Counted from the first letter of the stretch, positions 16,878 to 26,255 are shown. The stretch: 64,000 nt of DNA from Tsuneonella mangrovi (GCF_002269345.1 NZ_CP022889.1:2108001-2172000); one strand, 5' to 3'. Translations and numbers: made by a program. The notes: generated by a model not told the origin, from the letters alone.

Positions 16878-17001
16878 GCGCGGACTCCTTCAGTCATCGC
16901 AAATTAGCAGCCGGAGCGGAGCGAGCGACTGGCACTTTTGCCCGTGGTCGCCGCGCTTGGGGGCAGGGCATATGCTGCAGCCACTGCACAGGAGACCGAC
17001 A

Positions 17002-18003
17002 ATGCCGACAGCCACCCGCCAGTTCCTGCTCAACGCCCATCCGCGCGGCAGGGGGATCGAAGATGGCGACTTCAAGCTGGTCGAGACCGAGATCGCCGAT
17101 CCGGGCGCGGGCGAAGTGCTCCTCAAGACCCGGTGGCTCGGGTTCGATCCGGCGCAGAAGGGCTGGATGGAAAACATCGCCGACTATGTCGCCCCGATGG
17201 AGATCGGCGATGTGATGCGGGGCAGCGCGATCAGCGAAGTGATCGCCAGCAACAATCCGAAATTTTCAACCGGCGATCTCGTGATGGGTTCGACCGGGTG
17301 GACCGAACATCACCTTTCCGATGGCGCGGAGCTTACCAAGATCGAGACCAGCCTTTCTCCCACGACGATGCTCTCGGTTCTCGGGACGACCGGGCTCACC
17401 GCCTATTGCGGGCTGTTCAAGGTGGGCCGGCCGATGGCGGGTGATACCGTGCTGGTTTCCGGCGCTGCAGGGGCGACCGGATCGGTCGTCGGCCAGCTGG
17501 CCAAGATCGCCGGGTGCCGTGCAGTCGGTATCGCCGGAGGGCCGGAAAAATGCGAGTGGCTGGTCAAGGAAGCCGGCTACGACGCAGCGATCGACTACAA
17601 GGCGGACAATGTCCGGCGCCAGATCAAGGAGCACTGCCCACGCGGCGCGGACGTGGTTTACGACAACGTCGGCGGAGCGATCCTCGACGATATGCTCGCC
17701 AACATCGCGACCGGTGCGCGGGTGGTCATCTGCGGCGGGATCAGCCGATACGAAACCGGCAACCTGCCGGCCGGGCCGAAGAACTACTTCAACCTGATCT
17801 TCCGCCGTGCCAGCATGGCCGGGTTCATCGTGATCGACTGGACAAGCGAATTCCCTGCAATCCGCAAGCGGCTGGAAGGCTTCGTGAAGGAAGGCAAGCT
17901 CGCTTACCAGGAAGACATCCAGCACGGTTTCGAAAACGCGCCGGCGACGCTCAAGCGCCTGTTTACCGGCGCCAACCGCGGCAAGCAGTTGCTCGAGCTT
18001 TAA
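17002..18003 (+). CDS. NADP-dependent MDR-family reductase (second)
   Basis: A 333-residue zinc-free MDR enzyme like the one at 13744-14757. I chose the ATG at 17002 because AGGAGA lies 6 bases before it. The N-terminal KTRWLGFDPAQKGWMEN replaces the SLDPAMRGWM of PTGR enzymes. The nucleotide-binding site is VLVSGAAGATGSVVGQLAKI, and DVVYDNVGGAILDDML follows. It should reduce an activated C=C bond with NADPH. It is divergent from the molybdopterin oxidoreductase, sharing a 124-bp promoter region, and ends 7 bp before the convergent ABM gene. Confidence 0.88.
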   Translation: MPTATRQFLLNAHPRGRGIEDGDFKLVETEIADPGAGEVLLKTRWLGFDPAQKGWMENIADYVAPMEIGDVMRGSAISEVIASNNPKFSTGDLVMGSTGWTEHHLSDGAELTKIETSLSPTTMLSVLGTTGLTAYCGLFKVGRPMAGDTVLVSGAAGATGSVVGQLAKIAGCRAVGIAGGPEKCEWLVKEAGYDAAIDYKADNVRRQIKEHCPRGADVVYDNVGGAILDDMLANIATGARVVICGGISRYETGNLPAGPKNYFNLIFRRASMAGFIVIDWTSEFPAIRKRLEGFVKEGKLAYQEDIQHGFENAPATLKRLFTGANRGKQLLEL

Positions 18004-18010
18004 TCCGCGA

Positions 18011-18355
18011 TCAGACGTCGAAGCTGGGAGTCGCCTGTCCGTCCGGACCGTAAACCGGCGCTTCGGCGGATACGCGGTATTTTGCGCTGACCGCGCCGGT
18101 GATCCCGAAATTGCCGATGTGGTCGCGCATCCCGGCATATGCAGGTCCGGCAAAGTGGCTGGCGAGGGCTTCCTCGCTGGTCCATTCCTCGAACACATTC
18201 ACGCGGGCCGGGTCGTTGCCGTCCGCGCTCCAGTCGTAGCGCAGGCAGCCGGGTTGCTCGAGCGCGGCGTCGATCCACTTCTTGCCCGAAGTGAGCGCTT
18301 CGGCCCGGCGCGCCGGATCGACGTCGATCTGCGCGGAAATTACTACCTTGGCCAT
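18011..18355 (-). CDS. Antibiotic-biosynthesis-monooxygenase (ABM/YgiN) domain protein
   Basis: A 114-residue dimeric alpha/beta-barrel protein. MAKVVISAQIDVDPARRAEALTSGKKWID and GCLRYDWSADGNDPARVNVFEEW, with LASHFAGPAY, are diagnostic of the ABM fold, whose members include cofactor-free monooxygenases, heme-degrading enzymes and quinol monooxygenases. It starts 2 bp after the stop of the SnoaL-like gene, so the two form a unit. Its substrate is unknown. Confidence 0.75.
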   Translation of the reverse strand: MAKVVISAQIDVDPARRAEALTSGKKWIDAALEQPGCLRYDWSADGNDPARVNVFEEWTSEEALASHFAGPAYAGMRDHIGNFGITGAVSAKYRVSAEAPVYGPDGQATPSFDV

Positions 18356-18357
18356 TC

Positions 18358-18771
18358 TCACTCTCCCTTGGGGTTGTATTCGGCGACGATGCGGAACGCA
18401 CGGTGGGTGAACTGCCACTGGCCGTCGATCTTCGCCAATCGATCTTCGTACATCCCGCCCACGGCGCGGGTGACACCGTCCTTCATGTGGAGGAATTCCT
18501 GTGTCTGGACGCGCGCGGTGGCAGTGTCGCCGGTGACGGCGATCATGCACGGCACGCAGTGGAAGCTGACCGCCTCGATCCCGCTCATGGCCTGTTCCCA
18601 GAACGCGACGATTGCATCGCGACCGGCAAATGTCTGCCCGAAGAAGTCCCACGTAGCGTCTTCGGCCCACACGGTACCCCACGTCGCGGCATCGCTGCGC
18701 ACTACGCCGTCGGCATATACCCCGTTGAGCTCGGTGATTTCCTGTCGGTCGGCCAGCGGTCCTGAAAACAT
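18358..18771 (-). CDS. SnoaL/NTF2-like protein
   Basis: A 137-residue protein starting ADRQEITELNGVYADGVVRSDAATWGTVWAEDATWDFFG, the helix-strand pattern of SnoaL_4/NTF2-like dehydratase or isomerase proteins. It ends with the strand DGQWQFTHRAFRIVAEYNP. It is co-transcribed with the ABM-domain gene. This fold houses ketosteroid isomerase, linalool/scytalone dehydratase and small oxygenase subunits; which of these applies is not visible from residues alone. Confidence 0.72.
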   Translation of the reverse strand: MFSGPLADRQEITELNGVYADGVVRSDAATWGTVWAEDATWDFFGQTFAGRDAIVAFWEQAMSGIEAVSFHCVPCMIAVTGDTATARVQTQEFLHMKDGVTRAVGGMYEDRLAKIDGQWQFTHRAFRIVAEYNPKGE

Positions 18772-18909
18772 CGCGCCTCTCCTTCGTTTGTCTGTTGCAC
18801 GCCCTATCGCCCGTCCGGCGCGCGTCCGACAATCGTTACTTTTGCCAAGGGCGCTGCGCCGCAGAAGGCGCTACCCCTGACTGCCACGAGGACTAGAGGA
18901 GCGAGAGCG

Positions 18910-19719
18910 ATGGGCAGGCTGGAAGGCAAAACCGCGGTAATCCTGGGGGCGGCATCGAAGGACAACATGGGCCAGACCATCGCCCGGAAGTTCGCCCGCG
19001 AAGGCGCGAAAGTGATGGTCGCCGGCCGCAAGGAAGCCGCGCTGAAGGAATGCGCCGAGGAGATCGGCGGCGTCTATGCACTCTGCGATATCACCAGCCG
19101 CGACCAGGTGATGGCGCTTGCCAGCAAGGCGGCTGCAGAACTCGGGCGGGTCGATGCCGCGATCAATACCACTGGCTGGGGCCTCCTCAAGCCACTCCTC
19201 GAGACCACCGAAGAGGAACTCGACGCGATCGTCGCGCTCCAGTTCAAGGGCGTGCACTTCTTCCTGGAAGCGTTCGTGAAGCAGATGATGGAGCAGGATC
19301 CGCCGGGAGGCTCGATCATCTCGACCTCGTCGGCTACCACCAAGGCGCTGATCAACAATCACGCCGCCTATATCGGCACCAAGTCGGGCTCGGAGGCGCT
19401 GATCCGCTGCGTTGCCAACGACTACGGGCAGTACGGCATCCGGGCGAACACGATCTCGCCCGCGTTCACGCATTCTCCGATGACCGAGCAGTCGTTTGCC
19501 GTGCCGGGCCTGGTCGATGCCTTCCTGCCGCGTTACCCGCTCGGTCGGCTCAATACGTCAGAGGACGTGGCCAACGCTGCGCTCTGGCTATGCAGCGATG
19601 AGTGTTTCCTTACCGGCGAGAACATCCAGGCGAACGGCGGGCTGCAATTGCGCGGCAATCCGCAGGCGCGCGACATCGAGGCAGCCGTAGGCGCGGCAAT
19701 GGCGAAGCAGGGGGCCTAG
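18910..19719 (+). CDS. SDR-family oxidoreductase (atypical cofactor loop)
   Basis: A 269-residue short-chain dehydrogenase with Tyr154-x3-Lys158 and Ser140/141. The cofactor loop is ILGAASKDNMGQTIARKF, which resembles enoyl-reductase-like or actinobacterial SDRs more than the usual TGxxxGIG. The structural NNAG motif reads NTTG. KVMVAGRKEAAL suggests NADPH preference. It stands alone on this strand and converges on the next SDR gene. It probably oxidises or reduces a ring or side-chain carbonyl. Confidence 0.85.
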   Translation: MGRLEGKTAVILGAASKDNMGQTIARKFAREGAKVMVAGRKEAALKECAEEIGGVYALCDITSRDQVMALASKAAAELGRVDAAINTTGWGLLKPLLETTEEELDAIVALQFKGVHFFLEAFVKQMMEQDPPGGSIISTSSATTKALINNHAAYIGTKSGSEALIRCVANDYGQYGIRANTISPAFTHSPMTEQSFAVPGLVDAFLPRYPLGRLNTSEDVANAALWLCSDECFLTGENIQANGGLQLRGNPQARDIEAAVGAAMAKQGA

Positions 19720-19727
19720 CCCGCAGA

Positions 19728-20504
19728 TCAATACTGCGCGGTTCCCCCGTCGACGCTGAGCATTGCCCCGGTGATCCCGGCACCTTCCTTGGAGGCTAGG
19801 AGCACAGCAACAGCGGCGATTTCCTCCACCTTGTTGGGGCGCTTGATTGCCGATTCGCTGGCGAACAGCTCGATCATCTCGTCCAGCTCCATGCCCATCG
19901 CCTTGGCTGTCTCGGGGCCGTTGGTGCGGATGATGTCGGTGATGACGATCCCGGGGCAAATTGCGTTGACCGTGACGCCCTGGGCGCCGACTTCACGGGC
20001 AACCGACTTGGTCAGGCCATTGACGGCATGCTTGGCCGCTGAATAGGCGGTCAGCACGGGCTTGCCATGCTTGCCCTCCATCGAGCTGATGTTGATGATC
20101 CGCCCGTCCTTTTTCTCGAGCATTGTCGGTAGCGCGCGGCGGCACGCCCAGAACGTGGAATAGACGTTCCATTTCATGGCGTCGTCGAAAGTCTTGTCGC
20201 TCAACGCAACGAGCGGTTGGAGGTCGCCCGCACCGCCGGCGTTGTTGACCAGGATATCGAGTGTTCCGAAATGTTCGATCGTCTTGTCGACAAAACCTTC
20301 GACATCGTCCTGGCTCATCGCATCACCGGCGATAAAGATCGCCCGGTCTCCCGCACCGATTTCCTCAAGCACCTTTGCTGCCTTCTCGGCATTTCGTGCC
20401 ATCAGCGCGACTTTGGCGCCTTCCGCGAGGAAGGCCTCGGCAATTCCGCGACCGATCCCTGCAGTGCCACCCGTGATCGCTGCAACTTTTCCTTCGAGGC
20501 GCAT
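19728..20504 (-). CDS. Classical SDR dehydrogenase/reductase
   Basis: A 258-residue SDR with TGGTAGIG (11-18), NNAG (87-90), Ser140/141, Tyr154 and Lys158. LMARNAEKAAK after the second strand favours NADP(H). It is divergent from the KstD-like flavoprotein across 104 bp, and such an SDR may act as a hydroxysteroid-type or 3-oxoacyl-type dehydrogenase. The end SVDGGTAQY is typical of the family. Confidence 0.87.
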   Translation of the reverse strand: MRLEGKVAAITGGTAGIGRGIAEAFLAEGAKVALMARNAEKAAKVLEEIGAGDRAIFIAGDAMSQDDVEGFVDKTIEHFGTLDILVNNAGGAGDLQPLVALSDKTFDDAMKWNVYSTFWACRRALPTMLEKKDGRIINISSMEGKHGKPVLTAYSAAKHAVNGLTKSVAREVGAQGVTVNAICPGIVITDIIRTNGPETAKAMGMELDEMIELFASESAIKRPNKVEEIAAVAVLLASKEGAGITGAMLSVDGGTAQY

Positions 20505-20608
20505 GGCCGTCTCCCTTCCAGCGCAAGGATAGCGCCGCGCAATTCGGTTCTCCCACCGCCAAAATGAAGGGTTGTACCTAAAGCGGCCAAAGCGGCTTAG
20601 TCGCGATC

Positions 20609-22228
20609 ATGGAAGAGACCGACGTAATCGTGCTGGGAACCGGTGCTGCCGGGATGACTGCCGCACTCGCAGCGCACGAGGGTGGGGCAAGGGTCAGGCT
20701 GATCGAGCGCGGCGAGCGGGTCGGCGGGACAAGCGCGGTGTCGGGCGGGGTGATCTGGATCGCCGGCAATCCGGCGATGCGCGAGGCGGGCATGGCCGAC
20801 AGCCGGGAAGAGGCGCTGGCCTACTTCAGGGCGCTTGAGCACGGTGACCTCGTCGACGATACTCTGGAGGCTTTTGTCGACAATGGACCGGGGGCGCTTG
20901 CATTCCTGACTGGTGCAGGGGCACTCAGCGTTTCGCTGCTGCCCGGCTACCCCGACTATTACCTCGATCGGCCGGGGGCCAAGCCCGAAGGTGGCCGCGC
21001 GCTCGACCACGACCTGTTCAGCCTCAAGGAATTGGGCAACTGGGCCGGCCGGATTTTCGCAATCGAAGACCTGAAGCCGATGATGCTGCGCGAGACCCCG
21101 CTGGGTGGCGGGACCGGTGTCGTGCCACCCGAAGAGATGCAGCGGCGTATCGCCAACGACGAGCGAGGGTTCGGCCAGGCGATGGTCGGGCGGATGCTCA
21201 AGGCATGCCTCAAACGCGGGATCGAACCCGAGTTCGGCGTCGAGACCGAGCGTCTAATGGTCGAAGATGGCCGAGTGGTGGGCATTGCCGGATCGCAGGG
21301 CGGCAAGCCGTTCGAGCTCCGGGCGAAGCGCGGTGTCGTGATCGCAACCGGCGGGTTCGAGTGGGATGCGGACCTCAAGCAGACATTCCTGCGCGGCCCC
21401 GTCGACGCACCCGCTTCCCCGCCGACGGCGATTGGTACGGGTTTGCGGTTGGCGATGCGCGTCGGGGCAAAACTGGGAAACATGACCAGCGCATGGTGGG
21501 CACCTACGCTGGCGCCTTCAACCGCGCGCTGGGCCTCGGGCGAGCAGCGCGCCTCGCCGCTGCTGATCGAGCGGACCGTGCCGCATTCGCTGATGGTCAA
21601 TCGCAAGGGCAAACGGTTCTGCAACGAAGCGGCGAACTATTCTGCGCTCGCCGGGGCGTTCCACGAATTCGATCCGCAGAGCTACGACTACGAGAACCTG
21701 CCGGCCTGGCTGGTTTTCGATGCCCAGTATCGAGCGCGCTATCCCATCGACACGGTGATGCCGGGCGATCCCTTGCCCGAGTGGGTTACCGAAGCAGCGA
21801 GCCTCGCGGAGCTGGCGGCAAAGATCGGCGTGCCCGTGGTCGCCCTTTCCGCCACAGTGGCGCGGTTCAACGAGTATGCGGCCAAGGGCGAAGATCCGGA
21901 CTTCGCGCGCGGGACCAGCGCCTACGATCACTTTTATGGTGATCGCTCGCGCGAAGGCACCGCAACGACGCTCGGCGTGGTGGACCAGGCACCGTTCTAC
22001 GCAGTGGAAGTCCATATGGGACTGCTCGGCACCAACGGCGGGCCGCGCACCGACGGCGAGGCGCGCATCCTCGACCATGCGGGCCAGCCGATCCCGGGCC
22101 TGTTCGGAGGAGGCAACGCGATCGCATCGCCCACCGGGGGAATCTACGCCGGGGCCGGGGGCACGCTAGGTCCGGCGATCACCTTCGGATACATCGCCGG
22201 GCGCAGCGCGGGCCGTGCGGCCGCCTAG
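20609..22228 (+). CDS. FAD-dependent 3-ketosteroid delta1-dehydrogenase-like flavoprotein
   Basis: A 539-residue member of the fumarate-reductase/3-oxosteroid dehydrogenase flavoprotein family. The FAD loop is LGTGAAGMTAALAA (GxGxxG at 10-15), and GGTSAVSGGVIWI follows. LPGYPDYYLD (Tyr117/118) lies where KstD enzymes have an active-site Tyr after PDYY, and GGIYAGAGGTLGPAITFGY (Tyr513, Gly517) matches the C-terminal Tyr-x3-Gly that binds the 3-keto group. I infer 1,2-dehydrogenation of a 3-keto alicyclic ring or a close variant. It converges on the second P450, overlapping it by four bases. Confidence 0.85.
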   Translation: MEETDVIVLGTGAAGMTAALAAHEGGARVRLIERGERVGGTSAVSGGVIWIAGNPAMREAGMADSREEALAYFRALEHGDLVDDTLEAFVDNGPGALAFLTGAGALSVSLLPGYPDYYLDRPGAKPEGGRALDHDLFSLKELGNWAGRIFAIEDLKPMMLRETPLGGGTGVVPPEEMQRRIANDERGFGQAMVGRMLKACLKRGIEPEFGVETERLMVEDGRVVGIAGSQGGKPFELRAKRGVVIATGGFEWDADLKQTFLRGPVDAPASPPTAIGTGLRLAMRVGAKLGNMTSAWWAPTLAPSTARWASGEQRASPLLIERTVPHSLMVNRKGKRFCNEAANYSALAGAFHEFDPQSYDYENLPAWLVFDAQYRARYPIDTVMPGDPLPEWVTEAASLAELAAKIGVPVVALSATVARFNEYAAKGEDPDFARGTSAYDHFYGDRSREGTATTLGVVDQAPFYAVEVHMGLLGTNGGPRTDGEARILDHAGQPIPGLFGGGNAIASPTGGIYAGAGGTLGPAITFGYIAGRSAGRAAA

Positions 22229-23490
22229 CGACGCTTCGGTTCGAATTCGATATGCAGTTCTTTCAGGCTGCGCAGCAGGAAATGCGGGTGGTAGCCGAAA
22301 TCGTTCTTGCCCTCGGCGAACCACATATCTTCGAACCGGTCGATCACGGCAGTAAAGCCCCAGGTCAGCTCGCGCCTCGCCAATGGCGCGCCGAGGCAGT
22401 GGTGGACGCCTGAACCGAAGCCCATGTGACTGCCCGCCTTGGGCCGCTCGAGGTCGAGCTTCTCAGGGCATTCAAACTGGCGCTCGTCGCGGTTGGCAGC
22501 AGCGAACCGCACGTTGACCATCGCGCCTGCCGGGATCGTGGTTCCGCCCAGTTCGACGTCTTGGGCAACGAACCGCATCAGGCTCTGCACCGGCGTTTCG
22601 AGCCGGACGACTTCCTCGACGAAAGTCTTCATGTAGCGCTCCGGATCGCTCTTGAGCTGGTGCCACACATCCTTGTTTTCGATGAGAAGCTTCATCCCCG
22701 CCGCCAGCGCATTGGTGGTCGTTTCGCTGCCGCCGACGAAAGTATCTGCCATCATTTCCGCGTGGAGCTCGTTGTCGGTGAGCGTACGGCCCCAGTCTTC
22801 GATCACGGTGTTGACCAGCACGCTGATTAGCGACTCGTCGGGGTGCTGACGCAGCCGCTCGAAGATCGGCTGGAAATAGTGCTGCGCTTCGATCTCGCGA
22901 TCGACCATCTCCAGGTGGCGGTCCTCGGGCAGCATGAACGAGATGCGGTGGAAGAACGCTTCGGTCCAGCTCTTGATGCGCCAGATATCCTCGCGCCGCG
23001 CGCCCATCTGCTCGCCGATGATGTAGAGTGGCAACGGGATGCAGAACTGGCTGACCCATTCGCATTTCCCGTCGGCAACGAACCCGTCGATCAGTTCGTA
23101 GGCTAGTTGTTCGACTTTGGGGTCGATTTCCTTGATGCGACCGGGCTTGAACGCTTCGTTGAACATTGCCCGCATTTGCTTATGTTCGGGATCGTCGCGC
23201 CCGTTGAGCGTCGCGGCCGGAAGCCAGCCTTTCTCTTCGAAGCGCCCTGCTACTTTGCGCCCGCGCTCGGCGTCTGCGGCAGAAGCGCGAAAGAGCCCCT
23301 CGGCGGCCGAGCTGGGAAATGCCTTCGGATCGAGCAGCACCCGGCGCACGTCTTCGTAGCGGGTCACGACGAAGATGTCGGTTCCTTCGATCCGGTGGAC
23401 CGGATCTTCGTCGCGCAACACGCGATAGGCTTCGAACGGGCATTGCTGCACCGTCGGGTCAAACAGGTTCACGTCGGCTTTGCTGGCCAA
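22225..23490 (-). CDS. Cytochrome P450 (second)
   Basis: A 421-residue soluble P450. The heme ligand is C365 in FGSGVHHCLGAPLARREL, the I-helix reads VGGSETTTN (253-260) and the ExxR motif is EVVR at 293-296. It carries the hydroxylation machinery but no fused redox partner. The sequence style (FHRISFMLPEDRH, LIENKDVWHQLKSDPERY) resembles CYPs of sphingomonad and mycobacterial terpenoid or sterol catabolism. It is about 35% similar by eye to the first P450 in conserved blocks only, so the two probably act on different positions or substrates. Confidence 0.94.
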   Translation of the reverse strand: MASKADVNLFDPTVQQCPFEAYRVLRDEDPVHRIEGTDIFVVTRYEDVRRVLLDPKAFPSSAAEGLFRASAADAERGRKVAGRFEEKGWLPAATLNGRDDPEHKQMRAMFNEAFKPGRIKEIDPKVEQLAYELIDGFVADGKCEWVSQFCIPLPLYIIGEQMGARREDIWRIKSWTEAFFHRISFMLPEDRHLEMVDREIEAQHYFQPIFERLRQHPDESLISVLVNTVIEDWGRTLTDNELHAEMMADTFVGGSETTTNALAAGMKLLIENKDVWHQLKSDPERYMKTFVEEVVRLETPVQSLMRFVAQDVELGGTTIPAGAMVNVRFAAANRDERQFECPEKLDLERPKAGSHMGFGSGVHHCLGAPLARRELTWGFTAVIDRFEDMWFAEGKNDFGYHPHFLLRSLKELHIEFEPKRR

Positions 23491-23574
23491 GCCTCACTCC
23501 TGAAAATGCGAATGGACGGCCGTGAGGCTGCTCTCATAGGATTGCGAGGACAATTGGCGAAAAAGGTGGGTGCG

Positions 23575-24087
23575 ATGGACGCGGCGGTGCAGGAATTGTT
23601 GGACCGGAAGGCGATCGGCGATGTCGTCGCCCGCTACGCGCGCACGCTCGATTGGCTCGACGATGACGGGCAGGCGAGCTGTTATTGGCCCGATGCCGAG
23701 CTCGACTACGGTTTCTACAAAGGCCCGGCGGCAGAATTCTTGCCAGTGGTCATGGCGACCGAGCGCGCGTCGGATCGGCGCTGGCATATGCTCGGCGGTT
23801 TGATCGTCAAATTTGCTTCGGCAGATGCCGCGATGAGCGAATGCTACGGGATTTTCGCTGGAGCGACGCGTCAGGACGACGGCTCGCTGGCGGGTCACCT
23901 CTACGGCGGGCGCTATCTCGACGAATGGCAAAAGCGCGCGGGCGAATGGCGCATTTCCAAACGGCTCTACATTTTGGACTGGCGCCAACGGCTCGAGGAC
24001 CAGCCCGAATTTGCCCCTGATCCTGCCTTGCCACTGCCGACTCTCAAGATCGATGCCAGCGGCCATCCGCTCTACCGCCCGATGTGA
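23575..24087 (+). CDS. SnoaL-like (SnoaL_4) protein
   Basis: A 170-residue protein starting at the ATG at 23575, with AAAAGGTGGG just upstream. ELLDRKAIGDVVARYARTLDWLDDDGQASCYWPDAELDYG fits the SnoaL_4 domain seen in ring-hydroxylating-oxygenase small subunits and dehydratases. EWQKRAGEWRISKRLYILDWRQ forms the last strand and is also found in the protein at 26775-27317. As two alpha-only Rieske enzymes are encoded nearby, a role as a beta-subunit-like partner is possible but unproven. Confidence 0.7.
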   Translation: MDAAVQELLDRKAIGDVVARYARTLDWLDDDGQASCYWPDAELDYGFYKGPAAEFLPVVMATERASDRRWHMLGGLIVKFASADAAMSECYGIFAGATRQDDGSLAGHLYGGRYLDEWQKRAGEWRISKRLYILDWRQRLEDQPEFAPDPALPLPTLKIDASGHPLYRPM

Positions 24088-24115
24088 TCGCTCCTCGGCA
24101 GGCGGCCTGTTTCGA

Positions 24116-24646
24116 TCAGTTGAGTTTGCGGATCGGATCTTTGCCATCCCAGTGCCGTGCTGCATCGGCGACCATTTCGTAAAAATCGGTAAGTCCGTCA
24201 GACGGTTCGTAGAGCTCGATCATATGCCCCAGGGAACCGCGCGCATCGACAAACGCGTAGCGCGTGCCAGTCGCGGTTTCGCTCAACTGGGCGAGCGGCA
24301 TGCCATTCTCGGAGCAGTGGGCGATCGCAGGATCGAGCCGCGAGACGAAGCTGGCGACATGATGGAAGCCGAAGTGGCCGGAGCCCTGCGGGTAGAGATC
24401 GTGGAAGGCACTCGGATCGTCGCCGTGCTGCTGGACGAACTCGATCATCTTGTCGCCCCACTGCCCGTAGGCCGAGGTGTGATCGTGGACCACGCGCCGA
24501 CCGCGATGCTCGCTCCAGACGAGCGGGACGTGATCGAACACGAAGAACGGTCCAGATCCGAAGGCGGCATTGTGGGCAAGCGCGGCTGCGCGTGCGTCTT
24601 CGACGTAGTAGGCGACCTGGCACGGCTTGAGCGGTGCCCACAGCAT
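24116..24646 (-). CDS. VOC family protein (copy 2)
   Basis: A 176-residue vicinal-oxygen-chelate protein. It starts CQVAYYVEDARAAALAHNAAFGSGPFFVF and has a second module FGFHHVASFVSRLDPAIAHCSENGMPLAQ. Possible metal ligands are His in GFHHVA and Glu in GHMIELYEP. Its tail WDGKDPIRKLN is almost that of the VOC protein at 3861-4400, showing common origin. It ends next to the start of the acyl-CoA synthetase: its ATG is one base after that gene's stop, so the synthetase and the VOC gene form a unit. Confidence 0.75.
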   Translation of the reverse strand: MLWAPLKPCQVAYYVEDARAAALAHNAAFGSGPFFVFDHVPLVWSEHRGRRVVHDHTSAYGQWGDKMIEFVQQHGDDPSAFHDLYPQGSGHFGFHHVASFVSRLDPAIAHCSENGMPLAQLSETATGTRYAFVDARGSLGHMIELYEPSDGLTDFYEMVADAARHWDGKDPIRKLN

Positions 24647-24647
24647 C

Positions 24648-26255
24648 TCAGTTGACCGCCCGGTCCTTGCCCTTCCAGTAGGGCGCGCGCAGCTCGCGGC
24701 GAAGGATCTTGCCTGAGGGATTGCGCGGAAGCGCTTCGATGAAGTCGACCGATTTCGGGCATTTGTAGCCAGCGATGTGTTCGCGGGCGTGGGCGATCAC
24801 TTCGGCTTCGGTTAGGTCCTGCCCTTCCTTGACCACGACACAGGCCTTGACCGCCTCGCCCCATTTTTCATCGGGAACGCCGATCACGGCGACGTCTGCC
24901 ACCTTGGGGTGCGAGAACACGGCGTTTTCGACCTCTGCCGGATAGACGTTTTCGCCGCCGGAGATGATCATGTCTTTCACCCGGTCGTGGATATAGAGGT
25001 AGCCGTCTTCGTCGATGTAACCGGCATCGCCGGTTCGCAGCCATCCGTCGCTGTCGATCGTCTCGGCGGTGGCTTCGGGCTTGTTCCAGTAACAGCGCAT
25101 GTTCTTGGCACTGCGGGTGGCAATCTCGCCGACCTCGTTGGGGCCGACTTCGTTGCCGCCGGTATCGATGATCTTGATTTCGACGCCGGGCAGCGGGGTA
25201 CCGACCGATCGCATTTTCGGGCTGCCGTTGGGATCGTGGTCGGAGGGCTCGAGCGTGACGATCGTACCGCTCGTCTCGGTCATTCCGTACATCTGAACGA
25301 AACCGCAGCCGAACCGGGCCATCGCCGCTTTCATCAGTTCGAGCGGGATCGGCGAAGCGCCGTAGGTGATGTATTTGAGGCGGCTGAAATCGACTTCGCT
25401 TACCCGCGGGTGGTTGAGCATAATCTGGATGGCGGCAGGCACCATGAAGATCTTCGAGATATTGTAGTTCTCGATCAGGTCGAGCGCCTTGGTCGGATCG
25501 TATTCCGGCAGGACGATCGAACAAGTGCCGTTGATGATCGTGCCAAGCCCGGTCCCGGTCCCGCTGATGTGGAAGCACGGCATCGCCAGCAGCGTCACTT
25601 CACCCGGCACGCTCTCCTGCCATTCGCGCAGCTCGACGCCCTGGTTGCGGTTGTCGCGGGAGGATAACAGCGAGGCATGGGTCATCACTGCGCCCTTGGG
25701 CTTGCCAGTGGTGCCGGAAGTATAGAGCTGTAGCGCGTCGTCGGTTCCGGCGAGCGGGATCTTCAGGTCGCTGCCCGCGAAGCCGTCGCGCCACTGGCGA
25801 TAGTCGACTTGGGCGTCCGGCGCGTCGATGCCGATCACCGCGGCAAGGTTGGGGAGCCCGCCTGCGACCTTGCCGGCCATGTCGCTGAAGCCTTCGCCCA
25901 CGAACAGCGCGCCGGCCTGGCTATCCTCGAGAATGTAGGCAACCTCGGGCGGGGCGAGCCGCCAATTCACCGGGGTCATGACGGCACCGATCTTGGCCGC
26001 CGCCAGCAGGACTTCGAAATAGAGCGGGTGGTTCTTGCCGAGGTAGGCGATTCGGTCGCCTTTGCCGATGCCAAGCGATGCCAGGCCATTAGCTGTCCGG
26101 TTGCTGCCTTCGTCGAGCTCGGCGAAGGTCAGTTCTTCGTCGCCGAAAGTGAATGCAACTGCATCGGGCGTTGCCTCCGCGTGGGCTCGCACGACATCGC
26201 CCAAGGTATGGGCATTGACGGCGGGATCGACGGTCTCGGCAACTTGCTCGGTCAT
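24648..26255 (-). CDS. AMP-forming acyl-CoA synthetase
   Basis: A 535-residue ANL-superfamily enzyme that activates a carboxylic acid to its CoA thioester via an acyl-adenylate. The P-loop-like motif TSGTTGKPKG is at 179-188, the adenylate-binding region is QMYGMTETSGTIVTLEP, the hinge region is GWLRTGDAGYIDEDGYLYIHDRVKDMIISGGENVYPAEVE, and the catalytic lysine is in NPSGKILRREL about 20 residues from the end. Medium/long-chain FadD-like enzymes have this layout. It would admit the side chain or ring acid into the beta-oxidation genes of this region. Confidence 0.93.
   Translation of the reverse strand: MTEQVAETVDPAVNAHTLGDVVRAHAEATPDAVAFTFGDEELTFAELDEGSNRTANGLASLGIGKGDRIAYLGKNHPLYFEVLLAAAKIGAVMTPVNWRLAPPEVAYILEDSQAGALFVGEGFSDMAGKVAGGLPNLAAVIGIDAPDAQVDYRQWRDGFAGSDLKIPLAGTDDALQLYTSGTTGKPKGAVMTHASLLSSRDNRNQGVELREWQESVPGEVTLLAMPCFHISGTGTGLGTIINGTCSIVLPEYDPTKALDLIENYNISKIFMVPAAIQIMLNHPRVSEVDFSRLKYITYGASPIPLELMKAAMARFGCGFVQMYGMTETSGTIVTLEPSDHDPNGSPKMRSVGTPLPGVEIKIIDTGGNEVGPNEVGEIATRSAKNMRCYWNKPEATAETIDSDGWLRTGDAGYIDEDGYLYIHDRVKDMIISGGENVYPAEVENAVFSHPKVADVAVIGVPDEKWGEAVKACVVVKEGQDLTEAEVIAHAREHIAGYKCPKSVDFIEALPRNPSGKILRRELRAPYWKGKDRAVN

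Noticed and set aside
16930-16943. Recurring GGCACTTTTGCC-like strings in several intergenic regions (also near 5315, 18835, 29793), considered as a LuxR operator or sigma-54 promoter
   Set aside because: The copies agree only partly, are at varying distances from starts, and do not meet GG-N10-GC spacing; too weak without a motif search.
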